From the NCBI GenBank assembly GCA_049999725.1, contig JBNGIS010011496.1:1-28844 (forward strand): 28,844 bases of DNA, in the 5' to 3' direction. Below the pieces are notes generated by a model that worked only from the letters and a program-made list of their open reading frames with translations, made no database searches and had not been told where the DNA came from. Shown here piece after piece: positions 1-9,685 of this stretch. This DNA comes from Haplomitrium mnioides. Its lineage: Eukaryota; Marchantiophyta; Haplomitriopsida; Calobryales. The position numbers and the translations under genes were made by a program. Each line of letters begins with the position of its first letter. Position 1 is the stretch's first letter.

Positions 1-327
1 ATCTTAATGCAATCTCCTAAGCTACTTCCTTTTTTATTCTGAACTATGATACATTTCTGTATATGCTTCATTGAACTATGAAATATTTTTAATTGTTGGA
101 ACCTTTTTGAAAGCCTACATTTACTTTTGATTGCATGGATTTTCAACTTAAATTGAAAGCTTCCTTTCTTCTTGACGTTTTAATTAAAGCTCCTAAATTG
201 ATGCAATGTTTCTTTTTCTTTCTTTTTGTGTTTACCATTGCAAACTCATTCTCTTGACTTCTAGTCCCCTTAGGCTTTTTCTTTGTGTTTTGTTATATTT
301 TTCCAACAAAAAAGTTTGAAAGAGCAC
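1..327. other. Unassigned AT-rich DNA
   Basis: This stretch is rich in T tracts on the plus strand and has no reading frame of useful length. I see no LTR boundary, primer-binding site or coding similarity. It ends at an assembly gap. Confidence 0.5.
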
Positions 328-427
328 NNNNNNNNNNNNNNNNNNNNNNNNNNNNNNNNNNNNNNNNNNNNNNNNNNNNNNNNNNNNNNNNNNNNNNNNN
401 NNNNNNNNNNNNNNNNNNNNNNNNNNN
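328..427. other. Assembly gap of exactly 100 N
   Basis: One hundred consecutive N. A round 100 is the conventional placeholder for a gap of unknown length, so the distance between the flanks is not reliable. Any reading frame spanning it is an artefact. Confidence 0.98.
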
Positions 428-753
428 GTTCCTGTTCTGAGTAGCCTATTCTTGGTTCAAAGTAGCGGATGTTCAATGATTAAGACATGTTTTGTTGGGA
501 TGGAGAAGGAAGTTAACAATAGAGTCATGATTTTTAGGAAGTGATAGTAACAATTTCAGAATTTTTTTATGAAGAGATGGTATCAAAGCTACATGATTGG
601 TGTGAATTCTCTATGTTCGGATGGTGTGGTAGTATGGCTAAGGAGGACAATTGTTGAGAAGGCTGAAAGCATATCACATTTGCTGGCATGGAAAACAAGT
701 TTTGTGGTAACATAGATGAACATGACCTTTTTGAGAAGGCTGAAAGCATCACA
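428..753. other. Unassigned DNA with a direct repeat and a weak primer-binding-site match
   Basis: No gene is seen. A 19-base direct repeat beginning TTGAGAAGGCTGAAAG occurs at 654-672 and 731-749. TGGTATCAAAGCT at 578-590 differs by one base from the plant initiator-Met primer-binding core. It could be the remains of another LTR element whose body was lost. Confidence 0.35.
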
Positions 754-1171
754 TGTAACAGCATAAGCATAATGTTGTGCTATTTATAAGAAAATATAGA
801 GGAGTGAAAGAAGTGGTAGGGGTCACTTTTAGGGTTGAAGTCATTTTAATGTTGCTTTCTTTTGAAGTTGCTTTAAGTGAAGTGGTATATAATCACTTTT
901 AGGGTTGAAATTGGAAGTGACTTGTAAGTGATCACTTTTAGGGTTTATATTAGAAGTGACATGTAAGTGAAGGAATGGGATTGCACATTCTTCTCTTGTA
1001 TAAACTGAAGGTCTTCATAGTCTTACTCCTCATTCTAGAGTTCTTCTCAAATCACTTGGGTTCTTTGGTTGCTTGGCTTTTGTCTGCCTTATTGGTATTT
1101 GGTTGTAGAACTCTATTAGAGTTTACTATAAGTTCTTACTCATTTGGATTTGGTCATTGAGTTCTTTTACA
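754..1171 (+). repeat. 5' LTR of element 1 (right end firm, left end tentative)
   Basis: The right end is fixed by TTTTACA at 1165-1171, followed after one base by an initiator-Met primer-binding site. The left end at 754 is chosen because TGTAA there pairs with the terminal TTACA as a short inverted repeat; no second LTR survives to test it. Inside, TCACTTTTAGGGTT recurs at 823, 893 and 932, probably U3 repeats. TGTATAAAC near 997-1005 could be the TATA box, leaving about 165 bp of R-U5. Proposed length is 418 bp. The sequence does not match the element-3 LTR family. Confidence 0.55.
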
Positions 1172-1172
1172 T

Positions 1173-1184
1173 TGGTATCAGAGC
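1173..1184 (+). other. Primer-binding site of element 1 (initiator-Met tRNA)
   Basis: TGGTATCAGAGC is complementary to the 3' end of plant initiator-Met tRNA and lies one base after the LTR end, the expected place for minus-strand priming. The later bases of the site (TTTT) no longer match. Confidence 0.85.
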
Positions 1185-1196
1185 TTTTTTTTGGTG

Positions 1197-1829
1197 ATGA
1201 GTTATATGGAGAATCAAAAGGCAGTATTTCAAATAATGGAACAATGGCTTGAACATCTTTCACGACTTTTAGAAGTGGGAATGACAAAAAGAGCAACTTT
1301 TTAATTTTCAATGCCAAAAACATATGATGGGAAGATAGTTTGTGGTGTATTTAAGAACTTCATATTTGATTGTGAGCACTATTTTGAAGCTACAAACACT
1401 AGAGAAGATGGTTGGCAAATAACATTTATGGCAAGTCAATTAGAAGGCGTTGCAAAAGTTTAGTGGAGATATCAAATTGAACAACTACAATGTGGATTTG
1501 TTGCTCATATTGTTTCTTGGTGTGAACTCAAAGAAGCGGTGACTTCAAGATTAAGGGTTGTAAATGCTTCAAAAATAGCAAGAGACTGATTGGCCAAATT
1601 GAAGCATACTACACATTTTCATGATACAATTATACAAATTCTTGATATAAGAGAAGAAGAAGAACTAGACCGCTTTTCTTGGGGATTGAAGCCTCGCACA
1701 AGAATAAAAGTTACAATGAGAGAGCCTACTCAATTAGAAGAAGCAATGCGTATGGCGGAGCAACATGACTCACTACTTACTACTTTAGAAGCTAAGTTGC
1801 ATCCTCAACCATTCAAACAACGTACTTAG
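1197..1829 (+). pseudogene. gag: gag relic of element 1 (Ty3/gypsy)
   Basis: This is a decayed capsid-type gag. A single frame runs from the ATG at 1197 to 1829, interrupted by in-frame stops near 1302, 1461 and at 1587-1589. Recognisable pieces are the N-terminal PKTYDGK-like segment after 1311, a central stretch ending in a basic helix, and the C-terminal block from 1590 with EEEELDRFSWGLKPRTR, typical of the retrotransposon gag domain, where a 'RF..GL' motif is followed by a basic, leucine-containing segment. No zinc knuckle is visible before the protease region, so the nucleocapsid part is degraded or lost. It sits where gag should, just downstream of the primer-binding site. The early stops make it non-functional. 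The family call is firm; the chromovirus sublineage is not resolved. Confidence 0.8.
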
Positions 1830-1859
1830 ATTTTCCCAAGCTCTAATAGAATTAAAATT

Positions 1860-2215
1860 TTGACAAGAGTTCAAAGTATATTGTTCCATCTTGACGGTAT
1901 GATTGAGGAGCACTCGTGTAGAATGCTGGTGGATAGTAGGAGTTCTAAAAATTTTATATCACTACGTTTTGCTAAGATAATCAAAGAAAAATTTAAGCCT
2001 CTCAAGGGGAGTGTTGTGACTTTAGCCAATGGCCAAAAGCATAATGTGTTTTGCTCTTGATAAGGATTGGAAAAGAGTACGTAGAATCTATGCACTTTGT
2101 TATTGCACCTGTATAATATGACATCATTTTAGGGTTACCTTGGCTTGAAGATCGATCCGTTTAATTTGATTCAGAAAAACAACACATTCAAGTTACCTTA
2201 CAAGGTAAGACATTT
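1860..2215 (+). pseudogene. Aspartic protease relic of element 1
   Basis: The frame from 1860 contains LVDSRSSKNFIS, which aligns with the retroviral-type aspartic protease active site. The catalytic Asp is kept (1932-1934), but the Gly of the D-S/T-G triad is Arg (AGG at 1938-1940). About 65 codons later, DIILGLPWLEDRSV (near 2120-2160) matches the conserved hydrophobic-Gly flap-closing segment of gypsy proteases, in a frame broken by stops after 2057 and near 2116. The active enzyme would have been a homodimer cleaving Gag-Pol. The Arg substitution and the stops make this copy inactive. It lies between gag and RT, the normal Ty3/gypsy order. Confidence 0.75.
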
Positions 2216-2371
2216 CTTTTGAGGTGTTCGACACGGTTGGTGAAGAAATCTTAATCAATTTAGCATATTAATTTAGTAGAGAAAGAGTTGCATGTCTTTG
2301 CTATTTGGATCATACCCATCATGGACTTGAGTAAGGAGTGAGGAAAAAATTCGCCTACCTCAATGATAGAT

Positions 2372-3060
2372 GATATTTTGACAGATTTTGCGGATGTGTT
2401 TCCGGAGGATTTACCAAAGAGGTTACCGAATGATTAAGGAATGTCTTTTCCAATTGAGCTGATACCAAGAAGTACTCATTATAATCGACCTATATATCGG
2501 TTATCACCACAAGAATTAGAAGAGCTTTGAAAGACCTTAACATATCTTCTTGAGAAGGATTTCATTCAATATAGTAATTTGCGTTGGGGAGCTCTAGTAT
2601 TCTTTGTACCAAAGAAAGATGGTGGATTTTGTCTTTCTATAGATTATCAAGGCTTGAACAATCAAGTAGTGAATAATGATTATTCTCAACCTTGTATTGA
2701 TGAATTGTTGGATCGATTAAGTAGTGCACAAATTTTTTTCTAGGTTGGATCTTCAAAGTAGCTATTGGAAAACTCTTATCAAGCTAAGTGATGTGCTAAA
2801 TATAGCTTTTCAAACAAGGTATGGGCATTTTAAGTCAAAGGTTCTTACATTTGGTCTTTCTAATCCTCCGACAATATTCATGGATCAAATGCATCAAGTT
2901 TTTGATGGGTTATTGGATAAGTCAGTGTCGGTGTTCTTGAACGATATCTTTATCTTTCGTAAAAGTGAAGTTGAGCATTAAACTCATCTCAAAGAAGTAT
3001 TACAAAGACTACTCAATTGGAAGTTTTTTTTGCAATAAAACTAAGTGTGAGTTTTAGGAG
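2372..3060 (+). pseudogene. Reverse transcriptase relic of element 1
   Basis: From 2372 the frame reads through the ADVFPEDLP lead-in, the LLEKDFIQ and FVPKKDGGFCLSIDYQGLN blocks, and DELLDRLSSAQIF. It then moves to the +1 frame at a run of seven T (2733-2739) and continues as SRLDLQSSYW to FGLSNPPTIFMDQM. The catalytic Y/F-x-D-D box is FLND at 2934-2945, so the first of the two metal-binding Asp is Asn (AAC, 2940-2942). In-frame stops occur near 2435 and 2527 and at 2979-2981. Domain order and motifs make this a Ty3/gypsy RT beyond doubt. The frameshift, stops and lost Asp make it inactive. The thumb/connection region to about 3260 is present but heavily stopped. Confidence 0.88.
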
Positions 3061-3264
3061 CAAGAGGTGACTTACCTATGACATAAAGTGTGTGCGAATG
3101 GCATCAAGACGGAGGAAGAGAAAATTAAAGCTATTGCAGGATAGCCAACACCAAAGGATGCAAAGGATGTTTGAGATTTTAATGGATTAACAAGTTTTTA
3201 TCAAAGATTCATCTATTTCTATGCTCATATTGTTGCAAAGCTTACGAATCTATTAGGGAAAGAA

Positions 3265-3745
3265 GCAAAGTTTCAATAGATGACCAAAGAGCAAGAGGCA
3301 TTTCAACAACTCAAGGATGGGGTGTCTTCTTGTCTAGTTCTACAACCATATGACCCAAAGGCATGTTGTATAGCTGATTTTGATGCCTCTAATTTTGCTA
3401 TTGGAGTAGTGTTACAACAAGTGTTTGAGGATGGACCTCATCCAATTGCCTTCATGTCATGCTAACTAATTGCGATAGAAAGGAATTATTCTACAAGAGA
3501 TAGAGAGCAGTTGGTGATGGTTGATGCTACCAAGGTTTGGAGACACTATCTCTTAGAAAAGTAGGTACTTATAAGCACTGATCACATGCCTTTGCTATAG
3601 CCAATTCACTTGGAGAATATAACAAGTCGTCATTATCGATGGGAAGATCAACTATAGCTCTTTGATATCAAGTTGGAGTACAAGCCGGGAAAGTTCCACA
3701 CCATTCTTCATGCATTGTTGCGGAGACTGGATCATCGACTAAATA
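3265..3745 (+). pseudogene. RNase H relic of element 1
   Basis: Starts after the connection segment, with KEQEAFQQLKDG and then IADFDASNFAIGVVLQQ, where the first catalytic Asp of the RNase H fold is kept. After a stop at 3463-3465 the same frame gives RNYSTRDREQLVMV, in which the usual catalytic Glu of 'EKE' is present only as part of DREQ. STDHMPLL carries the third Asp. The tail EYKPGKFHTILHALLRRLDH resembles the gypsy motif 'GK.N..ADALSR', with altered residues. Several stops prevent function. It would have removed the RNA strand during reverse transcription. Confidence 0.8.
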
Positions 3746-3949
3746 CATTGGAGGTTGCAAATGTTAGTGTATTACATCTTGTTGAAGCAACTAGTGATAG
3801 ATTTCGATAAAGGTTATAGAAAGATGTTTTCTTTAATCTTGTTAGGGCATGTTTGGCAGTCAAAGATAGTGAGTATCATACCTTTTCTATTCGGGATGGT
3901 ATTCTCTATCAAGGCCATCAAATATATGTTCCATAAGATGAAGCGCTTT

Positions 3950-4730
3950 GAATAGCCTTTTACAAGAAGCACATGACATTCTAATCCATGGGCATCTTGG
4001 GGTAGACAAAACTATGGAGCTACTTCAACGCACTTGGTGGTGGCCAAACCTAGTTCGAGGTGTTTGTGGCTTTATTAGTTATTATGAAAGTTGTTAGTGA
4101 AATAAGACCTCAAATCAAAAAACAACTCACTTACTTCAACCGCTACCAATTCCTATTGCTCGTTGGAAATATGTAAGTTTAGATCTTGTCACTTTACTTC
4201 CAACCATGTCTTGTGGGTTTATTGCCATTGTGGTTTTTGTAGACAAACTAAGCAAATAGATTCATCTAGCACTAATAGTGGATATGGTAGATACTCCACA
4301 ATTGGCAAGGATTTACTTTGATACAATCTTTCGTTATCATGGAATGCCAAAAGTGTTAATATAATGTAGAGATCCACAATTCACTGGGAAGTTTTGGCGA
4401 GAGTTGTTCACACTTTTGGGTACCAAACTATCTATATCTATGGCGTCTCATCCTCAAACAGATGGTCAAACCGAATGTGCAAATCACATTGTGGAGGATA
4501 TGTTTTGATTGTTTATCAACATTCATCACACGGATTGGGATAGTTTCTTTCCGGTTGTGGAGTTTGCATACAACAACTCTAAACAAGCAAGTACTAGATT
4601 TTCTCCTTTCTTTCTTAATTCAGATCAACATCCTCTTGTTCCCGATGGTTTGCTTTCTCCTTCTTCTTCCAATGTTCCAAGTCTTTCTACTATTTTGTCT
4701 CATTTATCTTTCTCTTTGCAAGATGCTCAA
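3950..4730 (+). pseudogene. Integrase relic of element 1, truncated at its C-terminal domain
   Basis: The N-terminal zinc domain is seen as EAHDILIHGHLGVDKT, with both His present; the Cys pair is damaged (YYESC followed by two stops). The core follows with YVSLDLVT (first catalytic Asp), a broken second Asp box where a stop and Cys precede RDPQFTG near 4361-4380, and DGQTECANH with the catalytic Glu near 4475. PVVEFAYNN and the SPFF segment of the distal core follow at 4550-4610. At 4731 the sequence switches abruptly to an LTR of another family through AACCAATGGG, so the C-terminal domain, any chromodomain, the polypurine tract and the 3' LTR of element 1 are gone. Confidence 0.85.
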
Positions 4731-4905
4731 AACCAATGGGGTTTCGCCACTTATATAAGCAAAGTGTTTTTCAATTAGTATATATAAAAAAGGAGAGGGC
4801 CTTGTTGGGCATCTCTTACCTTGTGGGTTCTTGAAGTTCTTTATTCGCTACTCTTGTATGTGTTGTGCTTGTGCTAATTTTTGGTGTGCAATGTATGTGT
4901 GTAAT
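4731..4905 (+). repeat. Partial LTR of the element-3 family, left of the nested insertion
   Basis: Aligns with 13725-13898 of the complete element-3 LTR. Together with 11164-11174 it forms the last ~180 bp (end of U3, R, U5) of the element-3 5' LTR. By hand I count about 14 substitutions plus a 2-bp gap against the complete copy. The TATA sequence TATATATAAA lies at 4779-4788. The first ~370-385 bp of this LTR are missing because the deletion joins it to the element 1 integrase. The last five bases, GTAAT, are the left target-site duplicate of element 2. Confidence 0.9.
4901..4905 (+). repeat. Left target-site duplication of element 2 (GTAAT)
   Basis: GTAAT directly precedes TGTTAGG at 4906 and recurs directly after CCTAACA at 11164-11168. 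The undisturbed LTR copy reads GTAGT at the matching place (13894-13898), one base different. Confidence 0.92.
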
Positions 4906-5074
4906 TGTTAGGGTCCAGGATGGAGGCTAAAGACGCACGCAAGGAGAGATAACGGAAGACGAAATCAAGAAAAATGAAGAAAGCAAGCAAGTAAATAGCA
5001 GAATTGGCAAACAATGGACACTGTCCAAACAGAAGAATGGAAAATTCTCAGAAATTCAACCAAAAGACTTTTAT
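4906..5074 (+). repeat. Left LTR stub of element 2 (first 169 bp only)
   Basis: Colinear with 7016-7184 of the right LTR: both begin TGTTA.GGTCCA and end CAACCAAAAGACTTTTAT. I count about 15 mismatches over 169 bp, most of them C/T or G/A changes. Directly after 5074 the RNase H coding frame begins, so roughly 4 kb of LTR plus the 5' internal region were deleted. Confidence 0.92.
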
Positions 5075-6838
5075 CTAGCTCCTATCGGCTGGTCTCTTCC
5101 ATTTCTTGTGATGGTGGACACTTCTTCTATTGCTACGGACGCAGTACTGGCCCAGATTCAGGAGGGCAAAGAGTGTACTATTTATTATGCTGGACGTCAA
5201 CTCAGCTTGGCTGAGAGAAATTACAATGTCACTGAGCGAGAGGCCCTTGGGCTAATCCATGCAGTCCAGAAATTTCGCCATTACCTTCTAGGCTATCCCT
5301 TCACTTTCGTCATAGATCATGACTCTTTGAAGTACATCATTAACAAGCATGATCTCACTGGCCGCCTCGCTCATTGGGTCCTTCTTCTCCAGGAATTTAA
5401 TTTCCAACTCTAGGTTCGACCAAGCATCAAGCATGGAAACTGTGATCTCTTATCACAGATCCCTGGTGTTCTTGAACCCAACTCCTTGGACGATACTTTT
5501 CCGAACCTGTGGGTTTCCCACGTCTCTACTTTGCTTATGACTGAGGCTAGCATGGATCCACCGTACAAGAAATTGGCTGCCCACCCTTGGTACAGCCATA
5601 TGGTTGCTTACCTCACAAGTGACACTCTTTCGGCACATCTCAGGTCGGATCAACGGCAAGCTTTCACCAGATCGGCTGCACTTTACACAATCCTTTCATG
5701 TATTCTCTACAGAATGGGTGTGGATGGCGTCTTGAGAAGATGTCTTGTACCACCCCAGACCACGCAGGTTCTACATAGCTGCCACACCTCTGCATGTGGA
5801 GGACATTTTGCGGGCAAGACCACCACCAGAAAAGTACTTTGCTCTGGTTATTGGTGGCCTATGTTATTTTCCGATTCCCACACATTTGCTCGCACATGTG
5901 ATGCCTGCCAGAGAACAGAGAAACCTATACATAATCTGGAGATGCCTATAGTGCCTATCTTACCCTTATCTGCTTTTGAGAAATTGGGACTTGACTTCAT
6001 CGGTCCCATTACCTCACCCTCTCGTGCAAGACGAAGCCAATATATCTTGGCAACTACTGATTATGTTACCAAGTGGGCGGAAGCTATCGCACTTCCTACC
6101 GATAATGCGATATCAGTTGCTTCCTTCCTTTATTCCCAGGTCTTGAACTGATATGGCTGTCCTTTAGAGTTGGTTAGTGATCGTGGCACTCATTTTCTGA
6201 ATGAGGTCATTGAGGCCTTCACAACTTTGTACTCCATCTGCCACCGAACATCAGCACCATACCATCCTCAAGCCAATGGCCAGGCCGAGAGTACCAATAA
6301 GATTTTGAAAGCCATACTCACCAAAACGGTTTCGCATCACAGATCAGACTGAGATGAGCATTTACCAGCGGCCTTATGGGCCTATCGCTCCATGACCAAG
6401 GTAGCCACAGGTTTTACACCTTTCCACCTAGTCTACGAGCAAGAGGCCTTGCTGCCCATTGAGATACAGGTTCCTTCCTTGCGGGTTGCCATTTCCAATC
6501 GATTAGGACCTTTAGAGTCGTTGAAACACCGCCTGACCACTTTAGAGCAGCTGCAAGAGGATAGGATTCAGGCCTCCAATTTGCGCTTTGCCCACCAGCA
6601 CCGCATCAAGCTCACTCATGATAAAACAATTACGAGGCGCACATTTGTGCCCAATGACATGGTTCTAGTTTTTGACATGAGATTTTTACATTTTGCACCA
6701 AAATTCACTACCTTTTGGTCTGGCCCTTATAGGGTGACAGCTGTCCATCCTCATGGCTACCTCAATCTTTCCACATTAAATGAAACAGCCTTTGCTGCCC
6801 TTGTAAATGCCAATTGTGTGAAGCTCTATTGTGTTTGA
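5075..6838 (+). pseudogene. pol: Pol relic of element 2: RNase H and integrase in one frame with three stops
   Basis: One frame, without any frameshift, runs from 5075 to the natural stop at 6836-6838. It is interrupted only by TAG 5411-5413, TGA 6149-6151 and TGA 6350-6352. RNase H comes first: SLPFLVMVDTSS with catalytic Asp at 5117-5119, TEREALGLIHAVQKFRHY with the Glu, and VIDHDSLKY with the next Asp. Integrase follows: zinc motif with His at 5783-5785 and 5804-5806 and Cys at 5897-5899 and 5906-5908; core Asp 5993-5995 (GLDFIGP), Asp 6179-6181 (VSDRGTHF), Glu 6287-6289 (GQAES). After the core is a beta-rich C-terminal domain with FWSGPYRVTAVHPHGY, ending LYCV. There is no chromodomain. 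Protease and RT are missing because of the upstream deletion. All integrase catalytic residues survive, but the stops and missing RT make the copy non-autonomous. Confidence 0.92.
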
Positions 6839-7015
6839 ATTTTCCTGTTTAGAAGTGTCTGTGGAAGTGCCTTGCTCTTTGTTCGTAAGTTTTATTTTTG
6901 TTTTTTCTTCCTCGTGTTTTGTTCCTTGCCACCATGCCACGAACCAACCTTGGGAAGTCCAGAGCAGCCAGGCAGTATTCTTCGCACGGGACGCTCAGGA
7001 TTGAACCGAAGGATC
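6839..7015 (+). other. Spacer between pol and right LTR of element 2
   Basis: Only 177 bp lie between the pol stop and the right LTR, leaving no room for an env-like gene. The purine-rich segment GGATTGAACCGAAGGATC just before 7016 is the best candidate for a degraded polypurine tract, but it is not convincing. Confidence 0.45.
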
Positions 7016-7604
7016 TGTTATGGTCCAAGATGGGAGCTAAAGATGCACACAAGGAGAGACAAAGGAAGACAAAATCGAGAAAAATGAAGAAAGCAAGCAA
7101 GCAAATGGCGGAATTGGCAAACAATGGACACTGTCCAAACAGAAGAACGGAAAATTCTCATAAATTCAACCAAAAGACTTTTATAGAATTTAGTTTAAAA
7201 ACATTTTATTATATTCAAAGTAGCAAAGTTCTTTAGAATCCAAAAATTACAATTGTAGGAATAGCACTTGTTTTTGAATCACATGTACCAATTAGGTCGA
7301 AAAAAGATCAGACAACAACAACAACTCGAACAGTTCAGAATGGAGAGAAATGGAGGAAAATCGCTCAACATGAAGAACAGAAAAGAAAGGAAGGCGTCAA
7401 GTGTATGTGAGGATTATGTGCATGTGTGTGTGTTTTGTACAAGTAGATTTTGTGTTTTTGTGAGATTTTGACAAGTTATGTGGATTAGTAAATACTAGTA
7501 CAATATCAATTAAATATTAATTAACTAAGACTAAGCCTAACCAACCAGCCAAGCCACTTGGATAAGATCATTTTGAATCCCAAGGCGTATCTAGAGAGAA
7601 TGTT

Positions 7605-7750
7605 GCACTTTTCGATGGTTAAGGCCTTGGGGAAGAAGAAACAGAGGATTTTCGATGGTTAAGGCCTTGGGAAGAGAAACAAATGATTTTTTGATGGTTA
7701 AAATCTGGAGAAGGAGAAAGAATGGATTTTTTCAGTAAGGTCTTGAGAAG
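7605..7750 (+). repeat. About 40-bp tandem repeat inside the element 2 LTR
   Basis: The phrase TTTTCGATGGTTAAGGCC begins at 7609 and again at 7649. Degenerate third and fourth units begin near 7687 and 7727 (TTTTTTGATGGTTA, TTTTTTCAGTAAGG). Each unit continues with a purine-rich GAAGAAGAAA-like segment. The period is 39-40 bp. Confidence 0.8.
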
Positions 7751-8327
7751 GAGAAAGAAAGAACAAGGCAACTGGGTCTGGAAAAGAAACAAAAAAAAAG
7801 AAAAAGAAACAGTTAGATGCTTATGGGTTAGGGCGCCTTTTAAAAAAAAGAGGAGAAGGGTCGTTTTTCCTCTCTCCCGTTCACTTGCTGGACAGTGGCT
7901 CTTTCTTGTCTTGAAGCCGGCGTCGTTTCTTGAAGAGAAGACAGTTTTGCTGAAGTCATGGAGGGTGGAGTTCTTCTTTTTGGTTTTTCTTGGGCGCCGC
8001 GCCGTGAGTGAAGGACTTCTTTTTCCCTTCTTGAGCACCGGGCTGTTGGCTATTCGAAGAAGAAAACAAAGCACTCTGAACGGTCAACATGTTGAGGAAG
8101 GTGGCGGCCAAACTAAAACGAAAGGCATCCGATGTGAAGAAACAACCATTGTAGGGACAATTCACGTATCTAAGGGGAGCAGTAGCCTTTGCTATATCAG
8201 AAACAGTCAGCAAAATGCATCTGTATGGAACCGGGATCTGAGTTGGACGAGCAAGACATTCCTTGAGGAATGTGCAAGACGTTAGTTGGAGTTGCCGAAG
8301 TGAAGATTGTGTCTAGAAGAGTGATAG

Positions 8328-8674
8328 ATGAGGATCGACACAAAATATATCCACACAAAGAATGCTGAAAGACAAATTTTAGAAGAAGATCTCCGTGTGG
8401 AGTTGCGCATGCTTGAGGAACACAACATTTCTCTCATGAATCAAAGTTAGACTGTGATAATGTCGCGCATGAGTATCTCCTACAACCAGAAATGAGGATA
8501 AGGCAAGAGAAAGGGAGGCATCTGAACGCATTCGTATAATACGTTCTCGATTCTAACGACGACACTGAATCTGAGAGGTGGTACGCAATAGGATCTGCAT
8601 GGGAGAAATTTGATTTTGGGGAGGTGTGCGTGGCTATGAAGATGAGTCAATGGATATTGAGGAGGTTGCTCTAA
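8328..8674 (+). pseudogene. Coding-like patches in three successive frames, unrecognised
   Basis: Three overlapping or adjacent open patches follow one another, each shifted by +1: 8328-8450 from an ATG (charged, with RVELRMLEEHN), 8494-8556 (EDKAREREASERIRIIRSRF) and 8540-8674 (SNDDTESERWYAIGSAWEKF). A further acidic patch in the second frame covers about 8632-8685 (YEDESMDIEEVALINL). Together they look like a single decayed helical, charged protein with two frameshifts, but short open patches of this kind also arise by chance. I cannot name a family. Being inside a retrotransposon LTR, it could be captured host sequence, an element-specific LTR ORF, or noise. Confidence 0.25.
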
Positions 8675-9665
8675 TCAACTTGTGATTTTCGAGAGTGACG
8701 TGTGATTTAGACGAAAAAAATGCAGCCACATGAGGAATGGACGACAGAGTGTGAAGTTGAAGCACTCGGGAAGCATTGTTGTGTACCTTGAGATTTGCTT
8801 GACATAGGCTGGAACCGAAGAGGTCGCCCTAACTATGTGTCTCTCTACAAGCAGAACTGAATTATATGCGCTAATAGTTCTGATGTTCCAAATTTAAAAT
8901 CCGCGAGAAGGTCGCGAAGGAGTAGCCATTGAGTCGACATGTAGAAGAAGACAAATGTATGTACAGGGGATGAGATAATGCAGGCCCAAAAGGGAGTACA
9001 GTCGCGTGATTCTATGACCAGGGGGAGGATAAGTCGGTCCTTCCTTGGACATTCTTGCTACAAGTAGCAAAACCCCAGCGCCACCAAATCGACGGAGGTA
9101 CTGGATGATTTCATTGATACGCACACCGCCAGCAAAATCGAAAGAGGACTATCCACCTTTCGCGCCCTTACCTATCACACGTAGCTGAAAGTTTCTCCAT
9201 CCTGGAACCGTGGGGCTCGAGGTGTTCTAGTACCAAGAAAAAAATTTAAAAAATGAACGAAGGAAGTGAAGGGACAGCTCGATACCTGCATGAAGACCCC
9301 TCTGATCAAAGACATGGTTGCTGATTATGAGCTAAGACGAATTATTGGGCAGAGCAGAGCAGCGCTGGGTAGGAGTCGACATAGAAGTGAACATACCGTT
9401 TTAATCTGGTTGGTGACACAATCGATGCAAGAAAGAGCTCGGCGGACAATTGCCTAATTTTGCAATTGAGGCACGAGATGATTGTAGGCGCAGGGTAAGG
9501 ATAGAGCCAAATAGAAGGCGTTGATCAAGAATTCCAGTGGGGAATACCACCCAACCTTGGTGAAGCGAGATCGCACGAGAGAAGTGGACTCCCTGACATT
9601 GTAGTCCCCACCCGCAATGACGAAAACTCCGCGTCTCTCCGTTGATGCGACCCAATCGACTTTTT

Positions 9666-9685
9666 GGGGGTTGGGGGTGGGGGGG
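9666..9685 (+). promoter_or_regulatory. Potential G-quadruplex in the element 2 LTR
   Basis: Runs of 5, 5 and 7 G separated by TT and T can supply four G-tracts on the plus (sense) strand. Quadruplex motifs are a known recurring feature of plant LTRs. A regulatory role here is inference. Confidence 0.55.

Noticed and set aside
270-476. Minus-strand open frame across the N run
   Set aside because: About half of it is undetermined bases; the frame only exists because N cannot encode a stop.
6839-7015. env-like gene downstream of the element 2 integrase
   Set aside because: Only 177 bp separate the pol stop from the LTR; no frame, signal peptide or membrane segment fits.
7956-8213. Minus-strand 85-codon frame opposite the LTR open frame
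   Set aside because: Antisense to an already doubtful frame; no supporting motif.
7722-8285. 187-codon plus-strand open frame in the element 2 LTR
   Set aside because: Very rich in Lys/Arg and Phe with low-complexity runs that follow from purine- and T-rich DNA, no recognisable motif, and competing antisense frames of similar length in the same place.
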